Below, piece after piece: positions 1 to 11,199 of a stretch of DNA of 64,000 bases. The stretch lies in assembly GCF_026914265.1 (NCBI RefSeq), contig NC_069129.1, forward strand, positions 19,329,945 through 19,393,944, given 5' to 3'. Below the pieces are notes generated by a model. That model did not search any database. It was not told the DNA's origin and saw only the letters and a program-made list of their open reading frames with translations. Numbering within the stretch: position 1 is the first letter of the stretch; each line of letters begins with the position of its first letter. The DNA is from Mya arenaria. Its lineage: Eukaryota > Mollusca > Bivalvia > Myida > Myidae. A program made the translations under genes and the position numbers.

Positions 1-253
1 CTAAAACAAACTCGCGAATAACAAAATTATCGATAAGAAACTTACCTATATTGACGATCAATCGAGCCAAAATGTTACTTACGTTTGCATTTGTGGTCAC
101 ATGATTTATTTTGTTCATCCCCGGTGCGAAAGGTATTTGACAACTATGGATAACGATAAGCTCTATACACACGAATGCTGAACTAAAAACATATACATAT
201 ATGTAAATATAGTTTATTATCATCATGTAAATGGGGTGGGCGGCTGGGCAGGG

Positions 254-440
254 ATTTGAGAAAAAATTACGGGCTACCTTCTCGAAATCCGTAGAAGAAA
301 AGGGAAAGTAACAAGGTAAACCCTGACTTCATCGGATATATTCTAGAGTGACAGATTGGTTACGGTAGTATAGACTGGTGTGATAAAAAGGACTGTGCGC
401 CGCGATAACGCTGGTTACATTAAGTTGTAATCAGAATTAT
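254..440. repeat. Terminal direct repeat (left) of the DIRS-type element
   Basis: 187 bp, starting ATTTGAG and ending CAGAATTAT. It matches 4005-4191 base for base over most of its length, with about 17-18 differences by eye and no length change. It contains GTGCGCCGCGATAACGCTGG, identical in both copies. Confidence 0.85.
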
Positions 441-853
441 CGACGGACGCCAGTATAAAAAGATGGGACCCCTGTACACTTAGCAACATGTATGCGCGGG
501 AACTGCTTTTGGAGTACTAAAGCTTAAAAGTTAACAAAAAAAACGTTATGTCCACAGATTTATTTAATTTAATTTGAAAGATGGTATTAAACTTGCATGG
601 CTAATGTTTATGACGGGAGACGCGGTGGTTCTACACCTGTAGTCCCTATCAAGTCCAAGGGTCACCATTATAGACCCTTCCAAGCGTCACCATAAAACGC
701 ACCGTATTGTACACTAAACACCATCAGCAGCGAACACCATTTGATTTAATCCAGAATCCACATTCATGTAGCGACCTGAGCGCTACTCCAAATGTAATAC
801 CATATTAAGTATGTTTACCTCCTGGAGCCATACCACACGGGCCCTGGACTGGG

Positions 854-1360
854 CTACCACCTTGTTATTGGGGGTATATAGTTTGGCCACTGGTAGTAAA
901 ACACCCGAGTCAAACTGAGATTAAGGTAAAGACTGTTACCTAATTCGGAAAAATGTACCCCATCAGAAAACAGACGAGAATCGCCTAGCTTTATGTCACT
1001 ATACTTGATGTACCTGCCCCCCATGTTCAAAACAAGACTTGCTGCAAAGCTATTTATTCTTTTTCTTGCCTTGCCCATGGCAGATAAATTTGTACTATAG
1101 CGCCATGACATTCTTGACAATAGCTGAGACCAAATAAGAATAGTACCGGGCATTTTCAAATGGATAAATTTAACTATACCCCGGATTAAATTGCATATTT
1201 GAACGGATTTTGTTTCGCCGATATCATTAGCTCCACAGTGAATCAAAATAAAGTTTGAGGGAGACCTTATCTTTAACAAAGTCCTAAGTTCCTGCACACC
1301 CCTTGACCACTGTAGCCTTGCCATCATATTTCTAAGTTTTGAAACCCCAAATTTGAACAC
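854..1360 (-). CDS. SGNH/GDSL-type hydrolase-like ORF of the DIRS element
   Basis: A 168-residue frame downstream of the recombinase. It shows the block pattern of SGNH hydrolases: an HCGANDIG segment (residues about 41-48; block III Gly-x-Asn-Asp, here as GAND) and a C-terminal DGVHFSELG segment (about 132-140), which supplies the Asp-x-x-His of block V. An N-terminal block I serine is not visible, so the protein is probably incomplete at its start. SGNH hydrolase ORFs downstream of the recombinase are known in some Ngaro-type elements, so I treat it as part of the retroelement rather than a host esterase. Substrate unknown. Confidence 0.6.
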   Translation of the reverse strand: MFKFGVSKLRNMMARLQWSRGVQELRTLLKIRSPSNFILIHCGANDIGETKSVQICNLIRGIVKFIHLKMPGTILIWSQLLSRMSWRYSTNLSAMGKARKRINSFAASLVLNMGGRYIKYSDIKLGDSRLFSDGVHFSELGNSLYLNLSLTRVFYYQWPNYIPPITRW

Positions 1361-4004
1361 CCGGGACTCTTGCGGCTAGCAAAGAACGCCTGTTTGATTA
1401 TTGATGAACCAAACATCCAAACTGAAATAAATTAGAAACATTTCATTCATGAGTGACCTTGGTATACAGTGGCCACCGAGCATGTTTATTGTATTCTAGG
1501 AACGGAAACCATATTCGGGCGTATGTAGGTGCGGACAGTGTCAGAGCATCACCTACCGTCGAGCTTAATTTCATCCAAAGGTACCCCTTTTAGGGCTTCG
1601 GAAGTTGCAGCACCAATTCGGAAAGTTATTGGAGCTAAAGCAAGCGTAATTAAGGCCTATGTACAAGAGAGATGTTTTAAGCACTGCCGAGAATTGGTAC
1701 CTTGTGACTGGGGAGCCATTGAAATGACACAATGGGGAGCCCTCGAATTTTGGATGAATACTAAGGTATTTTGTTATTGCTGTCACGGGACCACTAGAAG
1801 CCTGTACTTTGATCCACTGTGACGCCCCATACTGGTCTGTTTAAGAAGGAGGAGCCTTATTTGAGCAACTTCCTTGCAAACCGAGACGGCCACCGATATT
1901 ATTTTGTCTTGTGAATTTCCCTTTGTGACGGTGAGTCCCTCAACCCGCAGAAACCCAGAAAAGGCGACGATAAAGCAAGTGGAGAAAAGTGTTTGTTCAT
2001 AAGCATTTCTACAAATAACTGGAAGTACACCTAACACGGAACATAGAAACTGAGGCGTGATAGGTAAGCGAGGGTCTTTGCGGATACACTGCCTTTTCAT
2101 CCCGTTTAGTAAATTTAAAACTATAAAACTGGACGTTGGATCGAATTCGCCCAAGATTTTGCAACTAATGGATATAAGTGGGCCGTGCTGTGGGAACGGC
2201 TCTGTAATGATAAAAAGGAAATCAACAGAACCATGTGGTCTATGGGAGCGGACCAGTCTTCCATAAGCTGATGCGCGCACCGGAACTGTGAAAATGCACT
2301 TATGCCTTGCATGTATGACAATCTTGTGTTAATGGGACTGGAGACATTTAACAATCTATCAGCATCGTCGAGTAAATCACTGACAAGAACGCCTGGGGAA
2401 TTGGATCTGGACCTCTAGCGTCGCTTGCCGGAACTTGTCCAAGCGCTTACGAGAAATAGAATCACATATTACATTAAGTTTGGTGGATATGTGACGTGAT
2501 GTTGTTTGATAGAATACGCAAAAAAGAGGCATGAGGAGGTGCCTTACTGGTTTCGATTTAGCAGTATGCTTATTAAGAATATACACTAGGTCAAGATTAT
2601 CTGACCACATGACAAGTGTTTTATTCGCAATGTGTTCACTCCATATATAAACAGCCAATTAAACCGGGACTTTTAACAAATGTGTGTTTTTCCATGACAC
2701 GGGCCATTGAAAGAAAGCCCATCGACCTCGCATGTAACAGGCTGCGCATAAGCCGGCTGCCCTTGCGCTATCAGTCCACCATTGCAAAGATTCACTCCAA
2801 TGCCGAATTGATTCTGGGATTATGACCTTACCATTAAAATTTGAAAGGAAATTGACCCATAGAAATAAATCTTCCTTTAATGCAACTGTTCGTCGGATAA
2901 TTTCCGTAATTGGAAGTTTTTTTTCTTTTTAAGCAACGAGTTTATTGTTATTATTTAATCATCGACTTTTTCCCGAGGAATACATATTGTCATAGTGGAG
3001 GAATCTATTAATAGACCAAGCAAGACTAAACGAATTGTTGGGCCTACAGAAATTCCTTCAGCAATAGGGACGCCGAGCGTTTTACAAATCAAATGAAAAT
3101 TACCCAAGAGTTCAGTGCAATGGTTTGAATTCCTAGGTCCAGCGAAAAAAGGTCGTCCAAATAGTGATGAATTGTGTTTAAGCCAGAAGCATCGGATACT
3201 GCCCAATGTAAAAATGTGACCTCCCCCTCCCACCACTAGAGTTGGCAACAACGCCTATTGGGGAGGTACGAAAATTAAGGAGGTTCCCTTAAAGGACCGG
3301 CCATACGGGATTATACCAAGTGATGCGGATAAGGTAGGCACAGGATAAAAAAGCATGTCAAAATTACCGGTTTATGGCCCTGAACTCGGTGGCTGACTAA
3401 GTCCATTCAACCCTAACCCTATTGACGCCTCTGCTTGGCCGGTAGTAGCGAGTAGGGGCTGCTCCGCTGCCGGTACTGATACTACTTGACCGGGTGCCGC
3501 GAGTAGTGCCCCTCTTCATGACTGTGCTTTGATGGCTTGAAGTGCCGTAGACCGGAAGATGGGTGGCAGGCGCCGCTGGCACTGGCGGTTGGGCGCGGCC
3601 CCACGACTTCCTCGATGCTGCCACAGATAGGGCTGCCGCTGGGTACGGGCGAGTGCTGCTGGCCACATGGCTTCCAGGGCCCGTTTCCGCAAATTCACAC
3701 GATGCATTGAAAAGTATATAAGAAAGAAGAATGAATCAATCGTCAACCCAATTAAGCAGAAACTGGTATGTGACAAAAAAATTAAACAGACCAAAGCAAT
3801 CATTTAAGAATTGACTATGATGACCATGGCGAGGAACGATGCGAAAATAGGGACCTATCTAAATCCGTTGAAATCGCCGAATACAATTCTAAACTCCGCT
3901 CAGTCAGCTCGAATGAATGAAATATAAGGTTTTTAAACAAGTGATGAGACAATTATTTTTTTAAAAAAACAGAGGCGATGAAGCTTTCATAAAATTAAAA
4001 ACAA

Positions 4005-4191
4005 ATTTGAGAAAAATGTACGGGCTACCTTTTCGAAAGTCGTAGAAGAAAAGGGGAAGTAACAAGGTGAACGCTGACGTCATCGGATAGATTCTAGAGT
4101 GATAGACTGGTTACAGTAGTATAGACTGGTATCGTAAAAAGGACTGTGCGCCGCGATAACGCTGGTTACATTAAGCTGTAACCAGAATTAT
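4005..4191. repeat. Terminal direct repeat (right) of the DIRS-type element
   Basis: Direct partner of 254-440, in the same orientation and of equal length. The two repeats bracket the recombinase/RT fragments and so define the element ends. Confidence 0.85.
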
Positions 4192-5560
4192 GTGTGTCCA
4201 GTTCCGTCCCTCGGGCACGCTGCGTAACTGATAACTAGGAACGCCTCGTTACTTGACAACTTAGGTTCCCTCGGGTCGGACTTTTCTATACGGAACGGAA
4301 ACACATGACAGATATAATTAGTCTAGAAAATATAGCTATAAAGAAGAAGGAAGAGTTTTTGACTTTTGACTTTAACTCTTTATGTTCTCGCCATACGAAT
4401 ACATAGTGATATACACACATAAACGAAATAAATTATCCAAAGTAATAGCGTAATGATTTTTTGGAAAGTATGAGTTTTATTCACATACCATAACATATAT
4501 ATAATACATAATTATTAGCGGATGTCCAAATCACATTATAATGTATGTACATTGTACATTTTTTTTATTAATTTCAAGGTGTATAATTAACAATTAATGT
4601 AATTAATCAAAAACGTATTGAAATACATAAACAGTAAATTAGTATTCACTAGAGCAAAACATATTTGTATATACACTCATACAATGAAAACTGCAGGCAC
4701 AGGCCCAGTAGCCAACACTTCAAATATAAACAATGTGTAGAGACACAAAGTATGGTCGCAAACGACACAATGCCTTTAAACTGCACTCTCAAATATTGTC
4801 AATTTTGATACTTTTTAAAACATATGTCCCAGAATAAGCTGATTTTGGCATCAATGCCATTACTTAAGGTCTGAACAGACCTCACTTGTTTGGTAAACTG
4901 CAGAAATTTTAATTTTTTCTAAAAGCGTTACTAATAAACCATCAATTTTCGAACGAAAATATGATAAACTGAGATCTGAACTTTTATAGCAATCTTATAT
5001 CGCTCTGGTTCCAGATATTTAAGAAAAACTTGGCTTATTCAGAGAGAAAAACTAAACAATTGTCAAAACGATAAATTGGTGAGAGTGCAGCTATAAAGGA
5101 TGATACATACCATCAACACATAGAAGTCTGATCAGAAAAGGCAATTTTAACAAACACAAACTAAAATGTTTTGAACATAAAAAAGTATTATTCATAAACC
5201 AATATTTACACCTCAACTTCCTTTCCTTAAATGAACTACCGTTCGGCAATTGTGATAATAATCCGATGAACGCAATATTTCGGATATGTTCGGATTGTGA
5301 GTCATCGAATAAGATGTAAATTTAAAAAAATAAAACACATTTATCTTGTTATTGTTTGTATCGTGTCAGCAGGTCCCGATGAAACTTAAACATGTCAGAG
5401 GGAGAGAGGGAAAGAGAGAGAGTGAAAAAGTATGATATATTAAATGTATTGTTGCCATGCATGTGTTTCATTTTTACGTTTAAAAAGTGATTTGAAACTA
5501 TTGAATATTCCCGCGTTATTGTGAGGTCATTTTATGAACTGTTTCCGGTTACGGTCGGGA
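4192..5560. other. Non-coding AT-rich region
   Basis: No credible coding sequence seen. It holds one foldback MITE (4774-5098) and a purine-rich GA stretch near 5397-5425. The remainder is AT-rich unique-looking DNA. Confidence 0.6.
4774..5098. mobile_element. Foldback MITE, family F, copy 1
   Basis: Begins TTTAAACTGCACTCTC and ends GAGAGTGCAGCTATAAA, so its ends are inverted. The inner parts (CAATTTTGATAC ... TTGTCAAAACGAT) are also roughly inverted. Related copies lie at 20556, 57849 and 58831. Confidence 0.65.
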
Positions 5561-5681
5561 TGTTCTATTTACAGAATGGGTGAGAAAGAATTACTGAAAG
5601 TTTTTTTTTAATATATTGAATATTGTTTTTAACAATTTCCGAATGAAAAAATGAAAATGAACTGTTGGCGTAAATATAAGT

Positions 5682-5804
5682 AATGAATTGCGTAATTGAT
5701 GTCATTATCGGGGATATGAACGCAATAGGCCTTCGGACTGCACGCACTTAAACCATCTCAACTGCGTTCATACCCCGATAATGACATCAAGGCCGCAATT
5801 CATT
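5682..5804. repeat. Near-perfect inverted repeat (hairpin)
   Basis: Left arm 5682-5724 contains TTGATGTCATTATCGGGG and ATGAACGCA. Right arm 5763-5804 carries the reverse complement. The arms are about 42 nt, separated by about 38 nt. No coding capacity. Confidence 0.75.
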
Positions 5805-5857
5805 CCTCAATTAATACTACATAGTATTGTTAAATATACAATGTACAAAGTAAAATA

Positions 5858-6130
5858 AAAAAAATAATGGCATATTGCCATATTACAACAGCATAACGGC
5901 ATATAACAATAATAACAAAGTAATGGCATAATGCAATAATAACAGTATGACACATTACAATAATAAAAAGTAATGGCATAATGCAACTACAACAACATAA
6001 TAGCAAATTACAATAATAACAAGGTAATGGCATAATGAAAAAACAACATTATGACACATTACAAAAATAACAAGGTAATGGCAATGGAATTACAACAACA
6101 TTATGACCTATTACAATAATAACATCACAA
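5858..6130. repeat. Degenerate minisatellite
   Basis: Repeats of AATGGCATAATGCAA, ACAATAATAACAA and related words, with an approximate period of 50-60 bp over about 270 bp. Open frames across it are by-products of the repeat. Confidence 0.7.
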
Positions 6131-6199
6131 TGATCAATAACGATAGCATCAGAGAACACAGCACTATCTCAACTGTGTTTGTCCGTCAAATTATTATTC

Positions 6200-6315
6200 A
6201 GTAACCCAGCAGGACACAAACATTGACAACATTGGAACCAAACATTCTTCCATTGTCTATATTATACACACTATCTAGAAGATAAAAATACACAAGAACT
6301 ATACTTATTAAAACG
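6200..6315. repeat. Diverged direct repeat D, left copy
   Basis: GCAGGACACAAACATTGACA, then CATTGGAACCAAAC, TATACACACTATCTAGAAGA and AAGAACTATAC. It is paralleled at 7020-7135. The pair brackets the interspersed repeat R at 6335-6860. Confidence 0.65.
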
Positions 6316-6334
6316 TAGTCGTTATGGCATAAGC

Positions 6335-6860
6335 TTGTTTTATAATCATCGTACTTCCCATTATGTTTAACAGCTGGGACATTTCTTAATAGATTATGTT
6401 ATAGTATTCGCATAGTGTTGGCTTTATTGGTGTTTGGCGCGAATGTATTTTTACTAACCAATGCGCATGGGCGAACCGCAATATATCCCATTTAACAAAA
6501 AACAATTAATGACTTAATTAACTTTGGCGGTAGTATTCGTCGGATATTTCAATATGCAATAGAAATGACTTGAAGTAAAATCTTAATGATTAAGAATGGG
6601 TGATGTGAATTTGTGAGGTTAATTCACTGACATTTAACTGACCTAAAATACAACAACCTTAGCTGACACATAGTCAAACCAAAATCTTACGCAGGGAGTG
6701 TTTATCGGATAAGTGGCAGTGGGTATAAAAAAAATATCATTAAAATTCTTAATGACTAAGCCTAGTACTTAATGATTACATATCTGCAATTTCATTTTCT
6801 GTAATTGTAGGTTTTATATGCTTATCGTAGATCAAACCTGTTAACGTAGACAGGAGAATA
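6335..6860 (-). repeat. Interspersed repeat R, inverted copy
   Basis: Reverse complement resembles 19320-19865. Shared words include GGACATTTCT, TTTGGCGCGAATRTAT, CATGGGCG and TGTAATTGTAGGTTTTAT. No coding sequence is seen, so it is probably a non-autonomous element of about 530 bp. Confidence 0.65.
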
Positions 6861-7019
6861 CTAACCTACTTTGTTGAAGATAAATGGGTTTCGAAAGTTT
6901 AACAGTATTCACCACAGCCTGTTTATTTGACCTAATTTGCGTTGTAATTTTAAAGAATTTCAACCTTTTCGATTAGACTATTCAGTCAGATGTGAATGGT
7001 TTAAACACCTTTTTGCTCT

Positions 7020-7135
7020 TCTATTTCCAAGCAGGACACAAACTTTCACTACATTGGAACTAAACTGTATTCCACTGTCTATACTATACACACTATCTAT
7101 AGAAGATAAAATAATGAACTCAAGAACAATACATA
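7020..7135. repeat. Diverged direct repeat D, right copy
   Basis: GCAGGACACAAACTTTCACT, CATTGGAACTAAAC, TATACACACTATCTATAGAA and AAGAACAATAC. Same orientation as 6200-6315, and immediately before the palindrome at 7143. Confidence 0.65.
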
Positions 7136-7142
7136 GAGGATA

Positions 7143-7290
7143 TTTGTTTATTTCAGTGTAAGATCGTATTTTATTTCACGAGTGTCATAGAAAAACATAT
7201 TTTCACGAGTGGCGAAGCCACGAGTGGAAATGTAGTTTTTTTTATGATCACGAGTGAAATAAAATACGATCTTACACTGAAATAAACAAA
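7143..7290. mobile_element. Palindromic MITE with 42-bp perfect arms
   Basis: Arm 7143-7184 (TTTGTTTATTTCAGTGTAAG ... CACGAGTG) is the exact reverse complement of 7249-7290. The centre holds a smaller palindrome, CACGAGTGGCGAAGCCACGAGTG-like. Non-coding. Confidence 0.8.
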
Positions 7291-8601
7291 TTTTCTGTGT
7301 CTTTTATGCTTATTTTCGGAGTTTTATTTGTTTTTTATTTATTTCTGAATTACCCCCTTTTTTGAAAAGGGTGGGCTTGAGGCCGCTACCCGTGGGGCGC
7401 CCCTCATGCATAGTTATAGCTGTCAACTTTTCTACTTTCGGTTTGCTGAGAAATAGTTCTCTGCTATTTATTCTTATAGCTTTATATTCGCTCGTTTTTT
7501 ATTGCAAAGCTTTATAAACAGTAAACAATGAAGTATTATCAGTGCACATATGTTCCAAAAAATAATGAAAACACTTTTTTATTTTAAGATGGGCATGAAT
7601 ACAAAACCAAATTACTACGCCGCTATTTAAAGAATGAAAATTTGGAAGGTCAAATGTGTTAGCAAAACAAATGTAGATACTCATTGGATTTTAACCATTC
7701 TTCTTAGTTTAAGACTGCATGTACGCGTGTTTTTATAGTAAGTTAATATTCAGTCATCTTACTGTCAGAGACTAGTCTGTTTCGATTTAAAATGTTTGTT
7801 TTCCAGATAAAGAGTAAATGCCACGCTAGTTTGTTGACACATTTTGAGGTGTGGGTGTGGTATAAAATATCGGATCTATCTGTAAATTGTGTGAATTCTC
7901 CAGGAAGCTCATTTTACGTACTACAACGGTTAACAGTTCAAAATACATTTGAACGAGGATATAAAATTTTATTTATGTTCGAACAGTTGTTTTTGTCTGT
8001 AATTTGTTTGGTATGAAAGCAAATGTTCGAACATTCAGCTTCAAAGATCAGTAAAATGTTTGATAAACGGGATAACCGGTAATAAACGGTAAGTTGTTAA
8101 TTTCCAATTATATATTTATTTAAATTTATAAAATATTTCTTTCTTTTTTTAACATTTTTTGACATAATTTACTGAAGTCCAATGTTCTGTTTTGATCAAG
8201 GCAAGTACATGTAACAACAAAGGAATTTAAAAGTAGTTCTGAAAGTTGATATTTTCACTCCTTATTTTGCAGTGAAAATATCAAATTGATATTTTCACTG
8301 TTGTTAATTCACTGTTAAACCCCCATATTTCATCGTAAAGAATTATTGTTCTCCACCGTCTCAATAAACATTTGGGTTTTCTGTACGTGTATGTGTGTAT
8401 CAAATATGTTTATACACCATCATTTGTTTGTATATAATACATCATGGTTCTTAGAAAACCATTGTCCGTCATCAATCTTTCTCAGAGGAGTTTGCAGGAT
8501 AATCCAGCTTCTATAGAGAGCTAACACATATTATTCGCCGTCATCTGCATTCTTGAACTTTTTGTAAACATTGCGTATTTCTTCACTGGATATAAACGAG
8601 T
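7291..8601. other. Non-coding region downstream of the left HEPN/ANK gene copy
   Basis: No coding sequence recognised. There is a small inverted and direct arrangement of GATATTTTCACT / AGTGAAAATATC near 8250-8310. A TTTATT (AATAAA on minus) near 8115 is a weak poly(A)-signal candidate for the minus-strand gene. Confidence 0.5.
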
Positions 8602-10944
8602 CTATGTATGCCAAATAAGGCAATAACCTGCTTTGCAACGATTTTGTAAATCATAACAAGTGAAACACATTAATATCTCATAAGTCTTGAAAGACAATTT
8701 GTGCTGCGTTTTGATATCTTGAAGAAGAAATGACAGATATTTTGAAGTTACATATCCAGTACTGTCGAAGTCCAGAATAGTGGCAAACACTTCTGACTTG
8801 AACAAAACATCTCTAGACATGACATGTTTAAGGTAAATCTCAACTAAATTATAACTTTTTCTACGAAGGAGGAGTTGCAAAATAGCAATCTTATCTTCCA
8901 TTGTAAATACCCCATATAGATTTAAAAAGCGAGATGCTAGTGAAAAACAGTACTCACTCGACGATAACTTTTTCTGTTCTTGCTGACCTGAATGTGGAAT
9001 TATCTTCAAATAATCATAAATTATCTCAGTTCGTATATATTTGCGCTTAGGCATGCATTTTGCTAGATGTGTTATTTGTGACTGTCCTTTTAATGAACCT
9101 TTTTGTAATAACTCCAAAGTGGCACTGCTCTTCTTCGCTACCAGGTAATTCAGTAATTTAAAATGCCCGTTCTTTACGATGTAATAAAGCATACTATTAC
9201 CGTTCTCATGAGACATCATTGAAATATCAACGTGAGATTTTTCAATCATACGTCTGAACATTTCACTCCATGTTTTGTCAGTGGCGTCCTTTGCATATTC
9301 TTCCTGATTATTTGATAGTTTGAGCAGGTACAATACATATTCTTCTAGTCTAAATCCGAACTTTGTCTTTGACAACGTGTCATAGAAATTAATGAAGTAA
9401 ATGAAGGTATCAAATGCTCTACAGTGAAGCGTTGAATGAAAGGCGTTTGTGTTATTAAAACAAAGAAGTGTTTCAAACATCATCTCATGACGTTGCAGTA
9501 AAAAGTGAAGATATTCAACGTTGTTTCCACAAGCTGCATAATGGATGGGTAAACACTCGTCTTCGTCTCTTCGGTAAAAGTCAAAATTTGTATGATCAAT
9601 TATTTTTTGTAATACCACTGACACTGGCGAAATTGCGTGCTCTATACCGTGGCCAGCTTTGCATTTCATATTTCTTAATTTAACTATTTCTATGTGATGT
9701 AATTGTATACTGTCTTTTAGCAAAGGAACTTCCTTGCATTGGACTTTTATTCTGTGCGCGTTACTCATTTCAAGGAAAACTTTAACCATTTCAGTACGAT
9801 TACTTTGAAGTGCAGCGATAAGAGGAGGGCGACCTCCTCGGTCCAAGCAATGAAGCGTCGAATGTTTGCTATCCTTCAACAACTCTCGAACAACCTTTAT
9901 GTGATTCTGTCGAATAGCCGCATGTAAGGAGGATTCACATGACAATTCGCTCCAGTCATTAAAAAGAACGTACAATATATTGTTTTCAGGCATCATATTT
10001 CCTTGTACTCTAGCACTGCCGTTTGGAACCCAATAAAGTTCATTTGTGCATAACACACATTTGTCATATATGCCTGCTTCTAAAACGAGTTTAACGAGTC
10101 CAATATTTCCTTTTTCAGCTGCAAAGTACAAACATTTCCAGTCCACAAAAGAACGATTGTACTGCAAAAACACTTCAACAACATCGATTCGATTAAACAT
10201 GCAAGCAAGATGCCATGGTGAAAGGTTCAATCCGTTTCGTTCATACAAATTATAAGAAGAGAATAAGTCATCGTGTAAAATTAGTTTTACTGTTTCCGTA
10301 TGTCCGTGTTGTGCTGCTATGTCTAGCAACCCGTAATTCCAGTGCTTTAAATTAGTTACTACCTCCACAGCATCATGCATCGTTAACATATTGGGAAACG
10401 TCGGCATGCGAAAGTGTATATCCGCTCCGTGATTAACCAGTTGCTTTAAAGCGTATGTATATCCGTTTACTGCAGCAATAAATACCACTGATATATTTTC
10501 AGAACTAAAGTGATTTCCACCTGGAAAGTGGTGGAACAGTATCTCCGGTATTTCTTTCAGTTTTCCTCTTTTAACTATTCTTACCACAGGTCCTTCTGAA
10601 AATTGCTTCTCTATCTTGGAGATGAAATTTTTCGGTAAGTTCATGAACTGTTCTCGTAGACCTGAACCCTCATTAGCAGATTGTATGTGTAAAAGTAAAT
10701 CAGTGACATCAAAAGTAAAATTAGATGAGTTTAGTTCATACAGAATATATTGCGCATTGACTTGATGACCATTGGAAAGGGAGAGTCTGTTCTCACGGGG
10801 GCACTTTTCTAATAGCCACTTGAATAACGAAAAATGTTTAAACTCGATTGCGCCATTAACTTTGTCTGTAAATTGTTGTAACATGGAAAGCTCCTTTTCA
10901 AACATTGACAGTGAAATATTGTCAATGTACTTTAGAGAAATCAC
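8602..10944 (-). CDS. Ankyrin-repeat C-terminal part of the left HEPN/ANK gene copy
   Basis: A 780-codon open frame that is the largest intact piece of the left copy. The first ~200 residues match the linker after the STAND NTPase in the right copy (FKHFSLFKWL, FHHFPGGNHFSSENISV). Ankyrin-type units follow: LLDIAAQHGHTETVKLIL, SPWHLACMFNRIDVVEVFL, LYFAAEKGNIGLVKLVLEAG, SLHAAIRQNHIKVVRELL, PLIAALQSNRTEMVKVFL, LPIHYAACGNNVEYLHFLLQ and a later YYIVKNGHFKLLNYL. Ankyrin arrays bind proteins, and in STAND proteins they usually act as the sensor or scaffold end. The first Met falls in mid-domain, so this is not a natural start. The length of open frame suggests the coding loss elsewhere is recent or that this part was kept. 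Partner unknown. Confidence 0.7.
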   Translation of the reverse strand: MISLKYIDNISLSMFEKELSMLQQFTDKVNGAIEFKHFSLFKWLLEKCPRENRLSLSNGHQVNAQYILYELNSSNFTFDVTDLLLHIQSANEGSGLREQFMNLPKNFISKIEKQFSEGPVVRIVKRGKLKEIPEILFHHFPGGNHFSSENISVVFIAAVNGYTYALKQLVNHGADIHFRMPTFPNMLTMHDAVEVVTNLKHWNYGLLDIAAQHGHTETVKLILHDDLFSSYNLYERNGLNLSPWHLACMFNRIDVVEVFLQYNRSFVDWKCLYFAAEKGNIGLVKLVLEAGIYDKCVLCTNELYWVPNGSARVQGNMMPENNILYVLFNDWSELSCESSLHAAIRQNHIKVVRELLKDSKHSTLHCLDRGGRPPLIAALQSNRTEMVKVFLEMSNAHRIKVQCKEVPLLKDSIQLHHIEIVKLRNMKCKAGHGIEHAISPVSVVLQKIIDHTNFDFYRRDEDECLPIHYAACGNNVEYLHFLLQRHEMMFETLLCFNNTNAFHSTLHCRAFDTFIYFINFYDTLSKTKFGFRLEEYVLYLLKLSNNQEEYAKDATDKTWSEMFRRMIEKSHVDISMMSHENGNSMLYYIVKNGHFKLLNYLVAKKSSATLELLQKGSLKGQSQITHLAKCMPKRKYIRTEIIYDYLKIIPHSGQQEQKKLSSSEYCFSLASRFLNLYGVFTMEDKIAILQLLLRRKSYNLVEIYLKHVMSRDVLFKSEVFATILDFDSTGYVTSKYLSFLLQDIKTQHKLSFKTYEILMCFTCYDLQNRCKAGYCLIWHT

Positions 10945-11199
10945 TTTCTTTATATTATCTGGTGTGTTTTTTTCAGATAGGTTGTCAACAATGCTTCTAA
11001 AATGGATTTTGACAATTCGAACCCGTGATCATACCATCTATCAAATTGGTCTCGATAATATCTATTCAAATCACATATTTGGTTCGACTGTGTAGGATCT
11101 GCATTAACGGCAAGCTGGAAAAACGTTACTTTATTTGCTCTAGGGGCATTAGACTGGTTAAAATATAAATCAATGTCATTTAAATTCCGGGGTTCAAGG

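Larger units (their letters stand above)
254..4191 (-). mobile_element. Broken DIRS/Ngaro-type tyrosine-recombinase retroelement
   Basis: Read on the minus strand the parts run in the order expected for this group. Reverse transcriptase C-terminal part lies at about 3250-2955 (LLGNFHLICKTLGVPIAEG and a following FLGL-like segment). RNase H-like domain lies at about 2660-2380 (WSDNLDLVYILNK, then a CDSISR-like motif). Tyrosine recombinase lies at about 2280-1490, with RLPITP and FSGFLRVEGLT in the N-terminal half and a C-terminal GSPVTRYQF segment ending near a TYIRP-like catalytic tyrosine region. An SGNH hydrolase ORF follows. The whole is bounded by 187-bp direct repeats of roughly 90% identity, so the element is old. 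It is broken in many places and not expected to be active. Assignment to DIRS/Ngaro rather than LTR elements rests on the tyrosine recombinase in place of a DDE integrase. Confidence 0.8.

Noticed and set aside
854-1360. Independent host SGNH esterase gene
   Set aside because: It lies directly downstream of a tyrosine recombinase within the terminal direct repeats, lacks a visible block I serine and has no introns or host-like 5' part.
1529-1822. 97-residue plus-strand frame
   Set aside because: Antisense shadow of the tyrosine recombinase C-terminal region of the DIRS-type element.
5830-6033. Cys/Ile-rich small frame on minus
   Set aside because: Translation of a minisatellite; no family resemblance.
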